Below are positions 21,980 through 29,310 of a stretch of 46,171 nt of DNA, in pieces (within the stretch, counting starts at the first letter, position 1; the number at the start of each line of letters is the position of its first letter). The notes beneath the pieces were generated by a model, which had not been told where the DNA came from, made no database searches, and worked only from the letters and a program-made list of their open reading frames with translations. The DNA lies in NCBI GenBank assembly GCA_024641545.1, contig JAHECW010000021.1:1-46171 (forward strand). Direction: 5' to 3'. The position numbers and the translations under genes are program-made. Source of the DNA: Acidobacteriota bacterium (lineage in GTDB: Bacteria > Acidobacteriota > Thermoanaerobaculia > Thermoanaerobaculales > Sulfomarinibacteraceae).

Positions 21980-22882
21980 TCAACTGGGAAGCATCATCAC
22001 CGCTGCAACCAACCCCACCGCGATCAAGCTGTTGGTTGCCAGGTTCCACGCCACATTCGCACCCATGGCGGGGATCGGGACCGGTAGATCGGTGTCCCCG
22101 AAGGCCCACTGGAGGGGCTTCACAAGCAGCAACGAGGGGAGGGCGCCGATCAGGGCAAGGGCCGGGAGCCAGCCGACGATCACGGACACGATGATCGAGA
22201 TCGGCGTCGCGATGGCGGCGGCGGCGTAGACCAGCGCAGCGGGCTTCCGACCGAGGAGAATGACGAGGTTTCTGCGGCCGCCCCTTCGGTCGGCGTTCTC
22301 ATCCGGAAACTCGTTGAGGAACAACAGGTTGAAGGTCATGAAGAAGGCCGGGACCGAGGCCGCGACGGCGGCTCGGCTCCAGCTGCCGTCCTGAACCAGA
22401 GCGGTGCCGACGACCGGCCCGGCGCCGAGGCCGAAGCCGGCGGCGAGCTCCCCGATCCCCATCCGCGCGAGCAGATCCGTGTAGGCGAGGACGCTGATCC
22501 CGCCTACGATGATGATGGGCACCAGAGCGGCGCCGATGCGGGGAATGAACCAGATCCCGATTCCCAGGCCGACGGCGGCGCACGCCATCCCGAAGATCAA
22601 CGCCGTCCGTGAGCTCATCCCGCCGCCCGGCAGGGTGCCGCTGCCGCCGGAGAACGGGGTCCGTTCGGTTTCGAGATCGATGCCGGTGCGCATGTCCGAC
22701 CACTCGTTGAGGATGTTGACCGCCATGTGCAGGGCCACCAGACCGACCAGGGCCACGATCGTGTGCAGCCACGAGAAGTGGCCGTTCCAGGCGGCGGACG
22801 CGGCGCCGCTGGCGATCAGCGTGGGTGGAAGCAGCAGGAAGGGGGCGCGCGCGACTCCGGCGTAGTCCTTGATTCGTGCCAT
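21980..22882 (-). CDS. UbiA-family prenyltransferase (MenA-like)
   Basis: 300 residues; ATG 22882 has GGAGG upstream, and the longer frame to 23221 overlaps the cation exporter. UbiA enzymes attach isoprenoid chains to aromatic or other acceptors in the membrane. The first Mg-diphosphate motif is NILNEWSDMRTGID (N-x3-D-x3-D form) and the second is NEFPDENADRRGG. About eight hydrophobic helices fill the rest. The pattern resembles MenA (1,4-dihydroxy-2-naphthoate polyprenyltransferase), which would make menaquinone, but no men gene is adjacent. It follows the cation exporter stop by only 13 bases, so the two are co-transcribed. ispA-type prenyl donor synthase is elsewhere in the window (38385). 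Confidence 0.82.
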   Translation of the reverse strand: MARIKDYAGVARAPFLLLPPTLIASGAASAAWNGHFSWLHTIVALVGLVALHMAVNILNEWSDMRTGIDLETERTPFSGGSGTLPGGGMSSRTALIFGMACAAVGLGIGIWFIPRIGAALVPIIIVGGISVLAYTDLLARMGIGELAAGFGLGAGPVVGTALVQDGSWSRAAVAASVPAFFMTFNLLFLNEFPDENADRRGGRRNLVILLGRKPAALVYAAAAIATPISIIVSVIVGWLPALALIGALPSLLLVKPLQWAFGDTDLPVPIPAMGANVAWNLATNSLIAVGLVAAVMMLPS

Positions 22883-22895
22883 TAGTTCCTCCGGA

Positions 22896-23789
22896 CTACT
22901 CGTCACCCTCGTGCGGCTCGATCTGAACCACCACGTCGGCCACCATTGGCCCTTGTTCGAGGAGATCGGTCTTGACTTGGCGGGCGATGGAGAAACCATC
23001 GGCAACGGTGAGGTCGGCATCGACCTCGATGTGGATGTCCACCGCCAGTTCGGAGCCGATGTAGCGGGTCCGCATCGCATGGACGCCCCGCACGCCTTCA
23101 ACCTGGATGGCGAGCTGTTCCAGTTCGCTGCGGTGGGCTTCCGGAGCGCCGGCGTCGACGAGTTGATCGAGGGCCGGCCGGATGATCCGGAACGCGGCGT
23201 GGAGCACGAAGATCGCGACAATCAGCGCTCCGATCTGGTCGATCATTCCGAGCCGGTGATCGACCATGGCGATCGCCACGGCGATCGCCACCGGCACCGA
23301 AGAAAGGGCATCGGTGCGGTGGTGCCAGGCGTTCGCGATCAGCGCCGACGATCCGATCTTCTCTCCGATCCTGGCGGTCCAGCGGTAGAGCGTTTCCTTG
23401 ACGACGACGGAGAGCAGGGCGGCGGTCAGAGCGATCATGGAAGGGGGGTGGGATGGTTTCCCAAAGGACCTGATCGCATCCCAGCCGATACCGACGGCGG
23501 CGGTCGCCACGGTGAGGCCGATGAAGACGGTGACCAGGGTCTCGAATCGTCGGTGGCCGTGTGGGTGTTGCTCATCGGCGGGGGCCGACCAGTAACGGAC
23601 GCCGAGGATCAGGGCGATGTCGGTGACGGTGTCGGACAACGAGTGAATCGCGTCGGCCACGACCGCCTGGCTGTGACCGAGCAGACCCGCTGCCAGCTTC
23701 ACCACGACCAGAATGAGGTTGACGATCAACCCCACCCAGCCGGTGAATCGCACTCGAGAAACCATGAACTTCATGGCCGCGCTGTCCAT
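22896..23789 (-). CDS. Cation diffusion facilitator (zinc/iron exporter)
   Basis: 297-residue inner-membrane metal/proton antiporter. Transmembrane metal-site residues appear in ADAIHSLSDTVTD (TM2) and NAWHHRTDALSSV (TM5), both holding the HxxxD pairs seen in FieF-type exporters. A histidine-bearing loop (EQHPHGHRRFE) lies between them. The C-terminal cytoplasmic domain (about 205-297) has the small ferredoxin-like fold with EGVRGVHAMRTRYIG and AVDIHIEVDADLTV. Metal preference (Zn, Fe, Cd or Mn) cannot be fixed from this. It is the first gene of a two-gene unit with the UbiA prenyltransferase. The start may alternatively be ATG 23774. Confidence 0.88.
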   Translation of the reverse strand: MDSAAMKFMVSRVRFTGWVGLIVNLILVVVKLAAGLLGHSQAVVADAIHSLSDTVTDIALILGVRYWSAPADEQHPHGHRRFETLVTVFIGLTVATAAVGIGWDAIRSFGKPSHPPSMIALTAALLSVVVKETLYRWTARIGEKIGSSALIANAWHHRTDALSSVPVAIAVAIAMVDHRLGMIDQIGALIVAIFVLHAAFRIIRPALDQLVDAGAPEAHRSELEQLAIQVEGVRGVHAMRTRYIGSELAVDIHIEVDADLTVADGFSIARQVKTDLLEQGPMVADVVVQIEPHEGDE

Positions 23790-23875
23790 CGCGCGAGATC
23801 ATAACATGATGAATTCACGAGTCGGTCATCTCATAATCGGGCCGGTCGTCGACAGGAGCGGGAGGCGACCCGAAG

Positions 23876-24676
23876 TCAGGTAAATCGAGTGACGTGAACC
23901 TCGTCGCCGACCCGCAGGGCGCCCGTCCCCAGGTGCACCAGGTTCTGCCCGAAGAGCACCTTACCGTCGACCTTGCGATATCCGGCGAGGGTCCGAAGCG
24001 GCTCGGCCGAGCGGGCCCCGCTCTTCTGGTCGGTGGTGATCACGATGCAGCGGGCACACGGCTTAGCGACCCGGAAACCCACCGTGCCGATAGTGATCTC
24101 GGACCAACGGTCTTCGGCGTGGGGGTCACAGCCGTCGACGACGATGTTGGCCCGGAACCGATCGGCGGGGACCGGTTCGCCGAGGCGGCGGTTGAGCTCC
24201 TCGACCGAGGCGCCTGAGATCAGGAGAAACGGAAAACCGTCGGCAAACGCCACCCGGTCGCCCGGGGTCGAGTAGTCGGTGTCCACCTGACGAAAACCGG
24301 CATCCGGTTGTCGGACCAACCCGCACGGCGTTCCCAGCACCGACGAGAACCACTCGGCCGCCTCGGGGCCGGCAGCGACCGCCTCGCAGCGATCGTTCCA
24401 CACCGTGACCGGCCGCCGATCGCCGCCGATCTCGTCGGCAACCACCTCGAGCCGGTTTCGACCGGGTGCGTCGAGAATCAGGCGATCGCCTTCGATCCGG
24501 GTGCTGACCAGAGCCAATTCGGGGTTGGATCGTTGACTGAGGAAACCGCCACCGGGGGTGACCACCATCCACTGGCGGTCGAAGCGAAAACCGGTCGGCG
24601 CGACGACGGCGCTGTCGAGGTCGATTCCCCGGCACGACTTGACCGGGTAGATGTGGAGGGACCGGACCGTGATCAT
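23876..24676 (-). CDS. MOSC-domain protein (YcbX/mARC-like)
   Basis: 266 residues. The N-terminal MOSC_N barrel starts SLHIYPVKSCRGIDLDSAVV and FDRQWMVVTPGG, and the C-terminal MOSC domain follows (about 110-266). The molybdenum-binding cysteine is expected in AKPCARCIVITTDQ, and RFRANIVVDG and LFGQNLVHLGTG are further family landmarks. Relatives (YcbX, mARC) reduce N-hydroxylated compounds using molybdenum cofactor and outside electron donors. This copy has no fused 2Fe-2S domain, so it needs a separate reductase. ATG 24676 overlaps the CpeT-like stop by 4 bases, placing it third in the pheA operon. Confidence 0.85.
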   Translation of the reverse strand: MITVRSLHIYPVKSCRGIDLDSAVVAPTGFRFDRQWMVVTPGGGFLSQRSNPELALVSTRIEGDRLILDAPGRNRLEVVADEIGGDRRPVTVWNDRCEAVAAGPEAAEWFSSVLGTPCGLVRQPDAGFRQVDTDYSTPGDRVAFADGFPFLLISGASVEELNRRLGEPVPADRFRANIVVDGCDPHAEDRWSEITIGTVGFRVAKPCARCIVITTDQKSGARSAEPLRTLAGYRKVDGKVLFGQNLVHLGTGALRVGDEVHVTRFT

Positions 24677-25422
24677 TCGGGTGGCGAAAGCGCTTCCGGC
24701 TCGACATCGCGCTGCAGGTCGGTCATTCCCTCTCCCTCTGCCGCTTCGGTCTCGGACCCGGACCCGATCCCGGTACCGGGATCGTCGGGCACGATGCGGT
24801 CAAGAACGTACCCGCCCTTGACCGCGCCCCAGATCTGGCTGCCGTCGGCCGCAAAACCGCGGTCCCAGCTGACCATGCCCTCCGGGGTGACGATGACCTC
24901 GGAGGTGGCGTATGACGCGCCGCGCAGGGTGCTGGAACACAGCGAGGCGAGGGTCGAACCGATGAAGCCGTCGCCGCGTCGCCGGAGCAGGATTTCACAG
25001 CCTTCGCGCGCTTCGAGATCTTCGGGAGCGAGATCGGCCAGGGGGGCATCGACACGCCACGCGCCGATCACGGCGGCGGGATCGGGCAGGGTGAAGACCC
25101 GGATCTCGAAAAGCCCTGGCACGAGCTCGACGACACGGTAGACGCGTTGCCGGTAGGGTTGGTCCTGGTGCTCGCTCACCGCCTGTTCGACATAAAGCCA
25201 ACGGCCGTCCGAGCGGTCGCTCCAGATCAATACCGCGCGCAGGCTGATGTCGAAGAAGTCCGGGTCTTCGGCATCCTGGGCGGCGCTCGAGAATGTCCCG
25301 GCCAGCCACGAGGCCAGAAGATCCAGGTCATTGGTTTCGTTTTCGGCGGCTTGGATGATCGGCGCCAGGACGATGAGCACGATCCCGAGGACGGCCGAGC
25401 GACTGAGGCGCGGATCGATCAT
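24673..25422 (-). CDS. CpeT/CpcT-family protein with signal peptide
   Basis: 249 residues; ATG 25422 sits one base after the pheA stop. The N-terminus (SRSAVLGIVLIVLAPIIQAA) is a signal peptide. The following domain carries the CpeT/CpcT pattern: LASWLAGTFSSAAQ, RWLYVEQAV, YRQRVYRVVEL, REGCEILLRRRGDGFIGST, GASYATSEV and SWDRGFAADGSQIWGAVKGG. In cyanobacteria this fold attaches bilin pigments to phycobiliproteins. Here nothing else suggests phycobilisomes or phototrophy, and the protein is exported, so a different ligand is likely. The C-terminal 35 residues are acidic and disordered (GSGSETEAAEGEG). Confidence 0.82.
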   Translation of the reverse strand: MIDPRLSRSAVLGIVLIVLAPIIQAAENETNDLDLLASWLAGTFSSAAQDAEDPDFFDISLRAVLIWSDRSDGRWLYVEQAVSEHQDQPYRQRVYRVVELVPGLFEIRVFTLPDPAAVIGAWRVDAPLADLAPEDLEAREGCEILLRRRGDGFIGSTLASLCSSTLRGASYATSEVIVTPEGMVSWDRGFAADGSQIWGAVKGGYVLDRIVPDDPGTGIGSGSETEAAEGEGMTDLQRDVEPEALSPPE

Positions 25423-25423
25423 G

Positions 25424-26620
25424 TCATCGGCCTTTCGGTTCGTGTGCGGTGGATGCCCGCACCCGGTCCACCGTCCCATCAACGGTGGTGCGCGCGGGAT
25501 AGGTCCCGAGCACCCGAAGATAGGGACACGTTCGACGAAGCCCGGCCACGGCGAGCGACGCATCGTCGCTGTGGAGGGTGCCTTCGAGATCGACGTAGAA
25601 GAGGTACTCCCACGGGCGCCGGGGAACCGGTCTCGACTCGAGCTTGCTCAGGCTCAGACCGTGTTCGGCGAGGAGGTTGAGGCACTCGGCCAGGGCGCCC
25701 TGATGGTGTGGTGTGGTGAACACCAGAGATGTCTTGGCAGGAATCCTCGGGTCGATGTCGATCTCGATCCCCGAAATGATGACAAACCGGGTCCAGTTCT
25801 CGTCCTGGTCGGCGATGCCGCGGGCCAGGACCTCGAGCTCGTAGACCTCGGCCGCCTCCTCGCTCGATATCGCCGCCTGGGTCGGGTCCCCCACTCGGGT
25901 GACCTCCTGCGCCGCAGCCGCGGTGTCGATGAACGCAACCTGCTCGACCCGCCCGAGGGAGGCGAGGAAGTTGGCGCACTGGATCAGGCCCTGGGGATGG
26001 GAGAGCACTCGTCGAATGTCTTTCAGTGATGTTCCGGGAAGCCCCGCCAGACAGTGCCGCACCTGGAGGATCTCCTCGCCGACGATCTGCAGCGAGGTGG
26101 CCCGCAGCAGATCGTAGACCTGGTTGATGGACCCGGCGGTGGTGTTCTCGATGGGCAGCACCGCGTACCCGACTTTTCCGATTTCGGCGAGTTCGAGGGC
26201 CTCGGCAAACGTTTCGGTGCCGATGAACTCCATCTCCACCGAACGCGCGGCGAAGTACTTGCGCGCCGCCATGTGGGAGTAGGCCCCGATGGTGCCCTGG
26301 AACGAAGCCCGCAGGGCCGCGCCGGTCGAACGCTCGACCCGCGCGCGGTGGAGCAGGGCCTCCTCCTGCGCTTTGAGCGACATGGCGATGATTTCGCGAA
26401 AGATCTCCTGGACCCGGAACTGGTCGATGCCGAGCTCTCGGGCCCAGCCTTCGATTCGGGACAGGAGCTCGGACTCACGATCGTGGTCGCGAAGAAAGAT
26501 CAGGCCGTCGGCCTTGATCTTTGCGATCTCGGCCACGGTTTTCAGACGTTGATGGAGGAGTTCGACGAGTTGGCGGTCAACCCGGTCAAGAATGAGCCGC
26601 GCGTCGGTCAGGTCAGTCAT
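25424..26620 (-). CDS. pheA: Bifunctional chorismate mutase / prephenate dehydratase
   Basis: 398 residues in the usual P-protein order. Residues about 5-90 form an AroQ-type chorismate mutase (LILDRVDRQLVELLHQRLKT and HDRESELLSRIEGWA). Residues about 105-285 form prephenate dehydratase (FQGTIGAYSHMAARKYF, VLPIENTTAGSINQVYDLL, NWTRFVII with the catalytic TRF). Residues about 295-380 form the ACT domain with GALAECLNLLAEHGLSLSKL and ESRP, where phenylalanine would bind for feedback control. It converts chorismate through prephenate to phenylpyruvate. It is the first gene of an operon with the CpeT-like and MOSC genes, whose links to phenylalanine synthesis are not obvious. Confidence 0.93.
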   Translation of the reverse strand: MTDLTDARLILDRVDRQLVELLHQRLKTVAEIAKIKADGLIFLRDHDRESELLSRIEGWARELGIDQFRVQEIFREIIAMSLKAQEEALLHRARVERSTGAALRASFQGTIGAYSHMAARKYFAARSVEMEFIGTETFAEALELAEIGKVGYAVLPIENTTAGSINQVYDLLRATSLQIVGEEILQVRHCLAGLPGTSLKDIRRVLSHPQGLIQCANFLASLGRVEQVAFIDTAAAAQEVTRVGDPTQAAISSEEAAEVYELEVLARGIADQDENWTRFVIISGIEIDIDPRIPAKTSLVFTTPHHQGALAECLNLLAEHGLSLSKLESRPVPRRPWEYLFYVDLEGTLHSDDASLAVAGLRRTCPYLRVLGTYPARTTVDGTVDRVRASTAHEPKGR

Positions 26621-26689
26621 CGGAATATTGTAGCCGTTGTTGAGGGAACCTAATCGGAGGATTTCCGTTCCCTTGTCATGGAGGGAACG

Positions 26690-27196
26690 ATGAACAAACT
26701 CCGAGTCTCGATCACGACCGCTCTCATTTTGGCGGCCCTGTCACCCCAGGTCATGGGATCCGGCACGGTGTCGAAGAGGGAATCCAAGTCGCTGTCGATC
26801 TCCGAGAGCAAGAACGGAGACGGGCTGGTGGTTGCTGTGTCCGAAGCGCTCGCCCGGTCGCTGCTCGAAGGGATGGTGGGCGCCGAGTTGGCGTGCGGAT
26901 CGGATCTCGACCCCGACTTCGCCGCCATGCTCCGCAAGCTCGATCGTGGAGGCCGGGGAAGCCGGGCCTCGATTCGCGATGACGACGGGGTGATCACCGC
27001 CCGTCGCTCGGGCAACAGCCTCAAGATCAAACTCGATGACGCCGACGGTGACGGCGGTCTCCGAGTCAAGATGCCCTGGGCCGTGGCCGAGTGCCTCCTC
27101 GACGGTTCGGCAACCCTCAGAGCCGAGGACGTCGCTTCGATCAGCGTCAAGCTGGTCGGCGAAGACGGCGGCAGCTTCGAGTTCAAGATCGACTGA
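26690..27196 (+). CDS. Exported hypothetical protein
   Basis: 168 residues from ATG 26690, with GGAGGG at 26680-26685; an in-frame ATG at 26678 lies before that ribosome site. The N-terminus (KLRVSITTALILAALSPQVM) is a signal peptide. The mature part is charged and glycine-rich with DDGVITARRSGNSLKIKLDD and GDGGLRVKMPWAVAECLLDG, suggesting a beta-rich adhesin-like or lectin-like fold. Two cysteines (ELACGSD, AECLLDG) could pair. I do not recognise the family. It is divergent from pheA and converges on the lamin-tail protein, with a hairpin terminator between the stops. Confidence 0.65.
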   Translation: MNKLRVSITTALILAALSPQVMGSGTVSKRESKSLSISESKNGDGLVVAVSEALARSLLEGMVGAELACGSDLDPDFAAMLRKLDRGGRGSRASIRDDDGVITARRSGNSLKIKLDDADGDGGLRVKMPWAVAECLLDGSATLRAEDVASISVKLVGEDGGSFEFKID

Positions 27197-27202
27197 AGAA
27201 AA

Positions 27203-27228
27203 GGGCCGCGGCGAGAGCACCGCGGCCC
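27203..27228 (-). terminator. Rho-independent terminator between converging genes
   Basis: GGGCCGCGG (27203-27211) and CCGCGGCCC (27220-27228) form a perfect 9-bp stem with an 8-base loop. On the minus strand it is followed by TTTTCTTC, so it is a canonical terminator for the lamin-tail gene; on the plus strand the T-tract is missing. Confidence 0.75.
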
Positions 27229-27252
27229 GGGTTGAGCGATCGGCTCGGCGGC

Positions 27253-29169
27253 CTACTCGATGGTGAAGCTCATCAGCTCGACCGGCACCATGATGCAGTC
27301 GATTGTGGCGCCGAAGTTGGGAAGGCCGGGGGAATTGCAGCGGCCGGACAGATCGACGTTGTTGACGTTCGTGTCGATCCCGTCCGGGTAGCGGGAAACG
27401 CTGTAGAAGTCGATCGCCGGGTCGTCCACGAGACCGACGCCGGATACCTCGGTGTAGGGGGCGCCGGTGTCGCCTTCATAGCTGACGGTGTCGACGAGGG
27501 CCCCCGTCGGGCCGCGGAGGCCCACCGCATCGGGCGCGCCGTTCTGAATCAGGTTGGTGTCGGGGCTGACGTCGAGATCGCAGTTGGGAACCAGGCCCGC
27601 GTTGCCGCAGACAACATAGTAGTCACCGGCCAGGAGATCGACATTCGGCAGGTCGATGGTCTGGTAGATCACGGCGCCGCCGCCGTTCCCGTTGACCAGT
27701 TCGAGGGAGTAGTTGTCGATGTTGATCGTCCTCGCGGTCGGGTTGAGGATCTCGATGAACTCCTCGGTGTCGGTGCTCGCCTGATCGTAGTCGATCTCGT
27801 TGACGACGAGGTCGGCCGCGCCGCACGACGGCAGGTCGAGGGCGATGATCGCTTCGACGGGGCCGGCGCCGTAGTCGAGGTCGACCTCGATGAATACTCT
27901 TCCATCCTCGGCGAGCCAGAGACCGGGCCCGATGGCGCTCGAGGCGTTGAAGTCCGTGACCACAGCATCGGGCCCGCCGCCGTCGAAGTCGACGTCGTCG
28001 TCGACCGACAGCACCGCGACCGAGCTGGCGGTGAGATCGGATGCGTCACAGGCGAAAAAGAGGGTCTCGGTTCCCCCCGAGTGGGACCAGATGAATGCGG
28101 CGTGCCCGAGGTTGTTGAGGCTCAGCGTGCTGACCGATGCCGTCGATGCCAGCGTGATGCCGCCGATGGCGTCCCCCTCGCGGATCGAGATCACGCCGTT
28201 GTAGGCGATGAACTCATCGCTGCCGGTGGCGCCGTCGGTGTCACCGGAGAACAGGTAGTTGCCGGCGTTGTTGATGCTGACGTTGTCGAAGTTGTCCCAG
28301 TTGTCGCCGCCGCCCGTCGGGAAGGTCTCGCGCGCGATGACGGCGCCGTCGACGTAGACGATGCCGTCGTCGTTCGTCGAGCCGGTGTCGAGGGTCAGCG
28401 AGTGGATGTGGTGCGAGGCGTCGTCCGAGAGATGGTAGTCGAAATCGATCCCGTTCGATCCCGAGGCGATGGGAAACCCGCCCACCATGTCGCCCGAGGC
28501 GAGGACCCGGGTGATGGTGGCGGGCGTCGAGTCGCTCGAGCCGTAGAGCACCCGGGCTTCGGTGCTCGTCCCGCCGCTCAAGCTCACCCCCGCCACCCAG
28601 TACGAGGCGCCGCCGGGAAGCATGGTGGGGCGAGAGTTGAAGGTGTTGAGGGCCGGCGGCGGGAAACCCGGCGCCGCGGCTCCGTCGGTAAGCAGCAGGC
28701 CATTGTGCGTCCACACGCTGTCGTTGCCGTCGACGGACGGGCTGTAGATGAATCCGCCGGTGTTGCTGACGCCCATGGTGCCCTCGCCGCCGGTGAGCAC
28801 GCTGGGCAGACCGTCGCTGTTGAGCCACGTGACGCCGGTGTCGTACCAGACGAAGTTTTCGCCGGCGGAGCCGGTGAAGCCGACCACGCCGTTGCCGTTG
28901 GTGAACGGCGAGTTGAGAGCGGTCACCGGACCGGGTGCGCCGGCCGGGGTGTCCCCCTCCTGGACAATGAGGCTCGCCGCGACGGTGGCTCGGTTGCTCT
29001 TCACAACCGCCCTCGCGCTCGGTTCCGCCGGCGGAACCGAATCGAGCCCGGCGGCCTCGAGCTCCGCCTGAGTCGGGATTGCGTGGTCGTTCGGTTCCGC
29101 TGCGATGAGAATCGACGCTGCCGCCGCCACCAGCGCAAGGACGCCGAAAACCTTGCTCCCTCGTTTCAT
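27253..29169 (-). CDS. Secreted protein with C-terminal lamin-tail domain
   Basis: 638 residues; ATG 29169 follows GAGGAGG, and the signal peptide is KVFGVLALVAAAASILIAAE. The body (about 40-440) is rich in Gly, Asn, Asp and beta-strand repeats such as DGNDSVWTHNGLLL and GDNWDNFDNVSINNAGNYLF, like bacterial beta-propeller or jelly-roll surface proteins. Residues about 455-610 form a lamin-tail domain (LVVNEIDYDQASTDTEEFIE, YSLELVNGNG, GDYYVVCGNAG, GLVDTVSYEGD-like). The protein ends PVELMSFTIE, a short motif that also begins the C-terminal part of many sorted proteins of Bacteroidota, here without the following domain. Surface exposure is likely; function unknown. Confidence 0.75.
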   Translation of the reverse strand: MKRGSKVFGVLALVAAAASILIAAEPNDHAIPTQAELEAAGLDSVPPAEPSARAVVKSNRATVAASLIVQEGDTPAGAPGPVTALNSPFTNGNGVVGFTGSAGENFVWYDTGVTWLNSDGLPSVLTGGEGTMGVSNTGGFIYSPSVDGNDSVWTHNGLLLTDGAAAPGFPPPALNTFNSRPTMLPGGASYWVAGVSLSGGTSTEARVLYGSSDSTPATITRVLASGDMVGGFPIASGSNGIDFDYHLSDDASHHIHSLTLDTGSTNDDGIVYVDGAVIARETFPTGGGDNWDNFDNVSINNAGNYLFSGDTDGATGSDEFIAYNGVISIREGDAIGGITLASTASVSTLSLNNLGHAAFIWSHSGGTETLFFACDASDLTASSVAVLSVDDDVDFDGGGPDAVVTDFNASSAIGPGLWLAEDGRVFIEVDLDYGAGPVEAIIALDLPSCGAADLVVNEIDYDQASTDTEEFIEILNPTARTINIDNYSLELVNGNGGGAVIYQTIDLPNVDLLAGDYYVVCGNAGLVPNCDLDVSPDTNLIQNGAPDAVGLRGPTGALVDTVSYEGDTGAPYTEVSGVGLVDDPAIDFYSVSRYPDGIDTNVNNVDLSGRCNSPGLPNFGATIDCIMVPVELMSFTIE

Positions 29170-29310
29170 GATTTCCTCCTCCCTCAACGGGTCCATGAAT
29201 ATTCCGGGCATGTCTCCATCACGGGTCTTTGTCACCCGGATTCTCGCACACCCAGAGCGAAATCGCCCGGGTGGGTGTTCGAATCGTGCGCGGCCGGCAC
29301 CGACCGCCGT

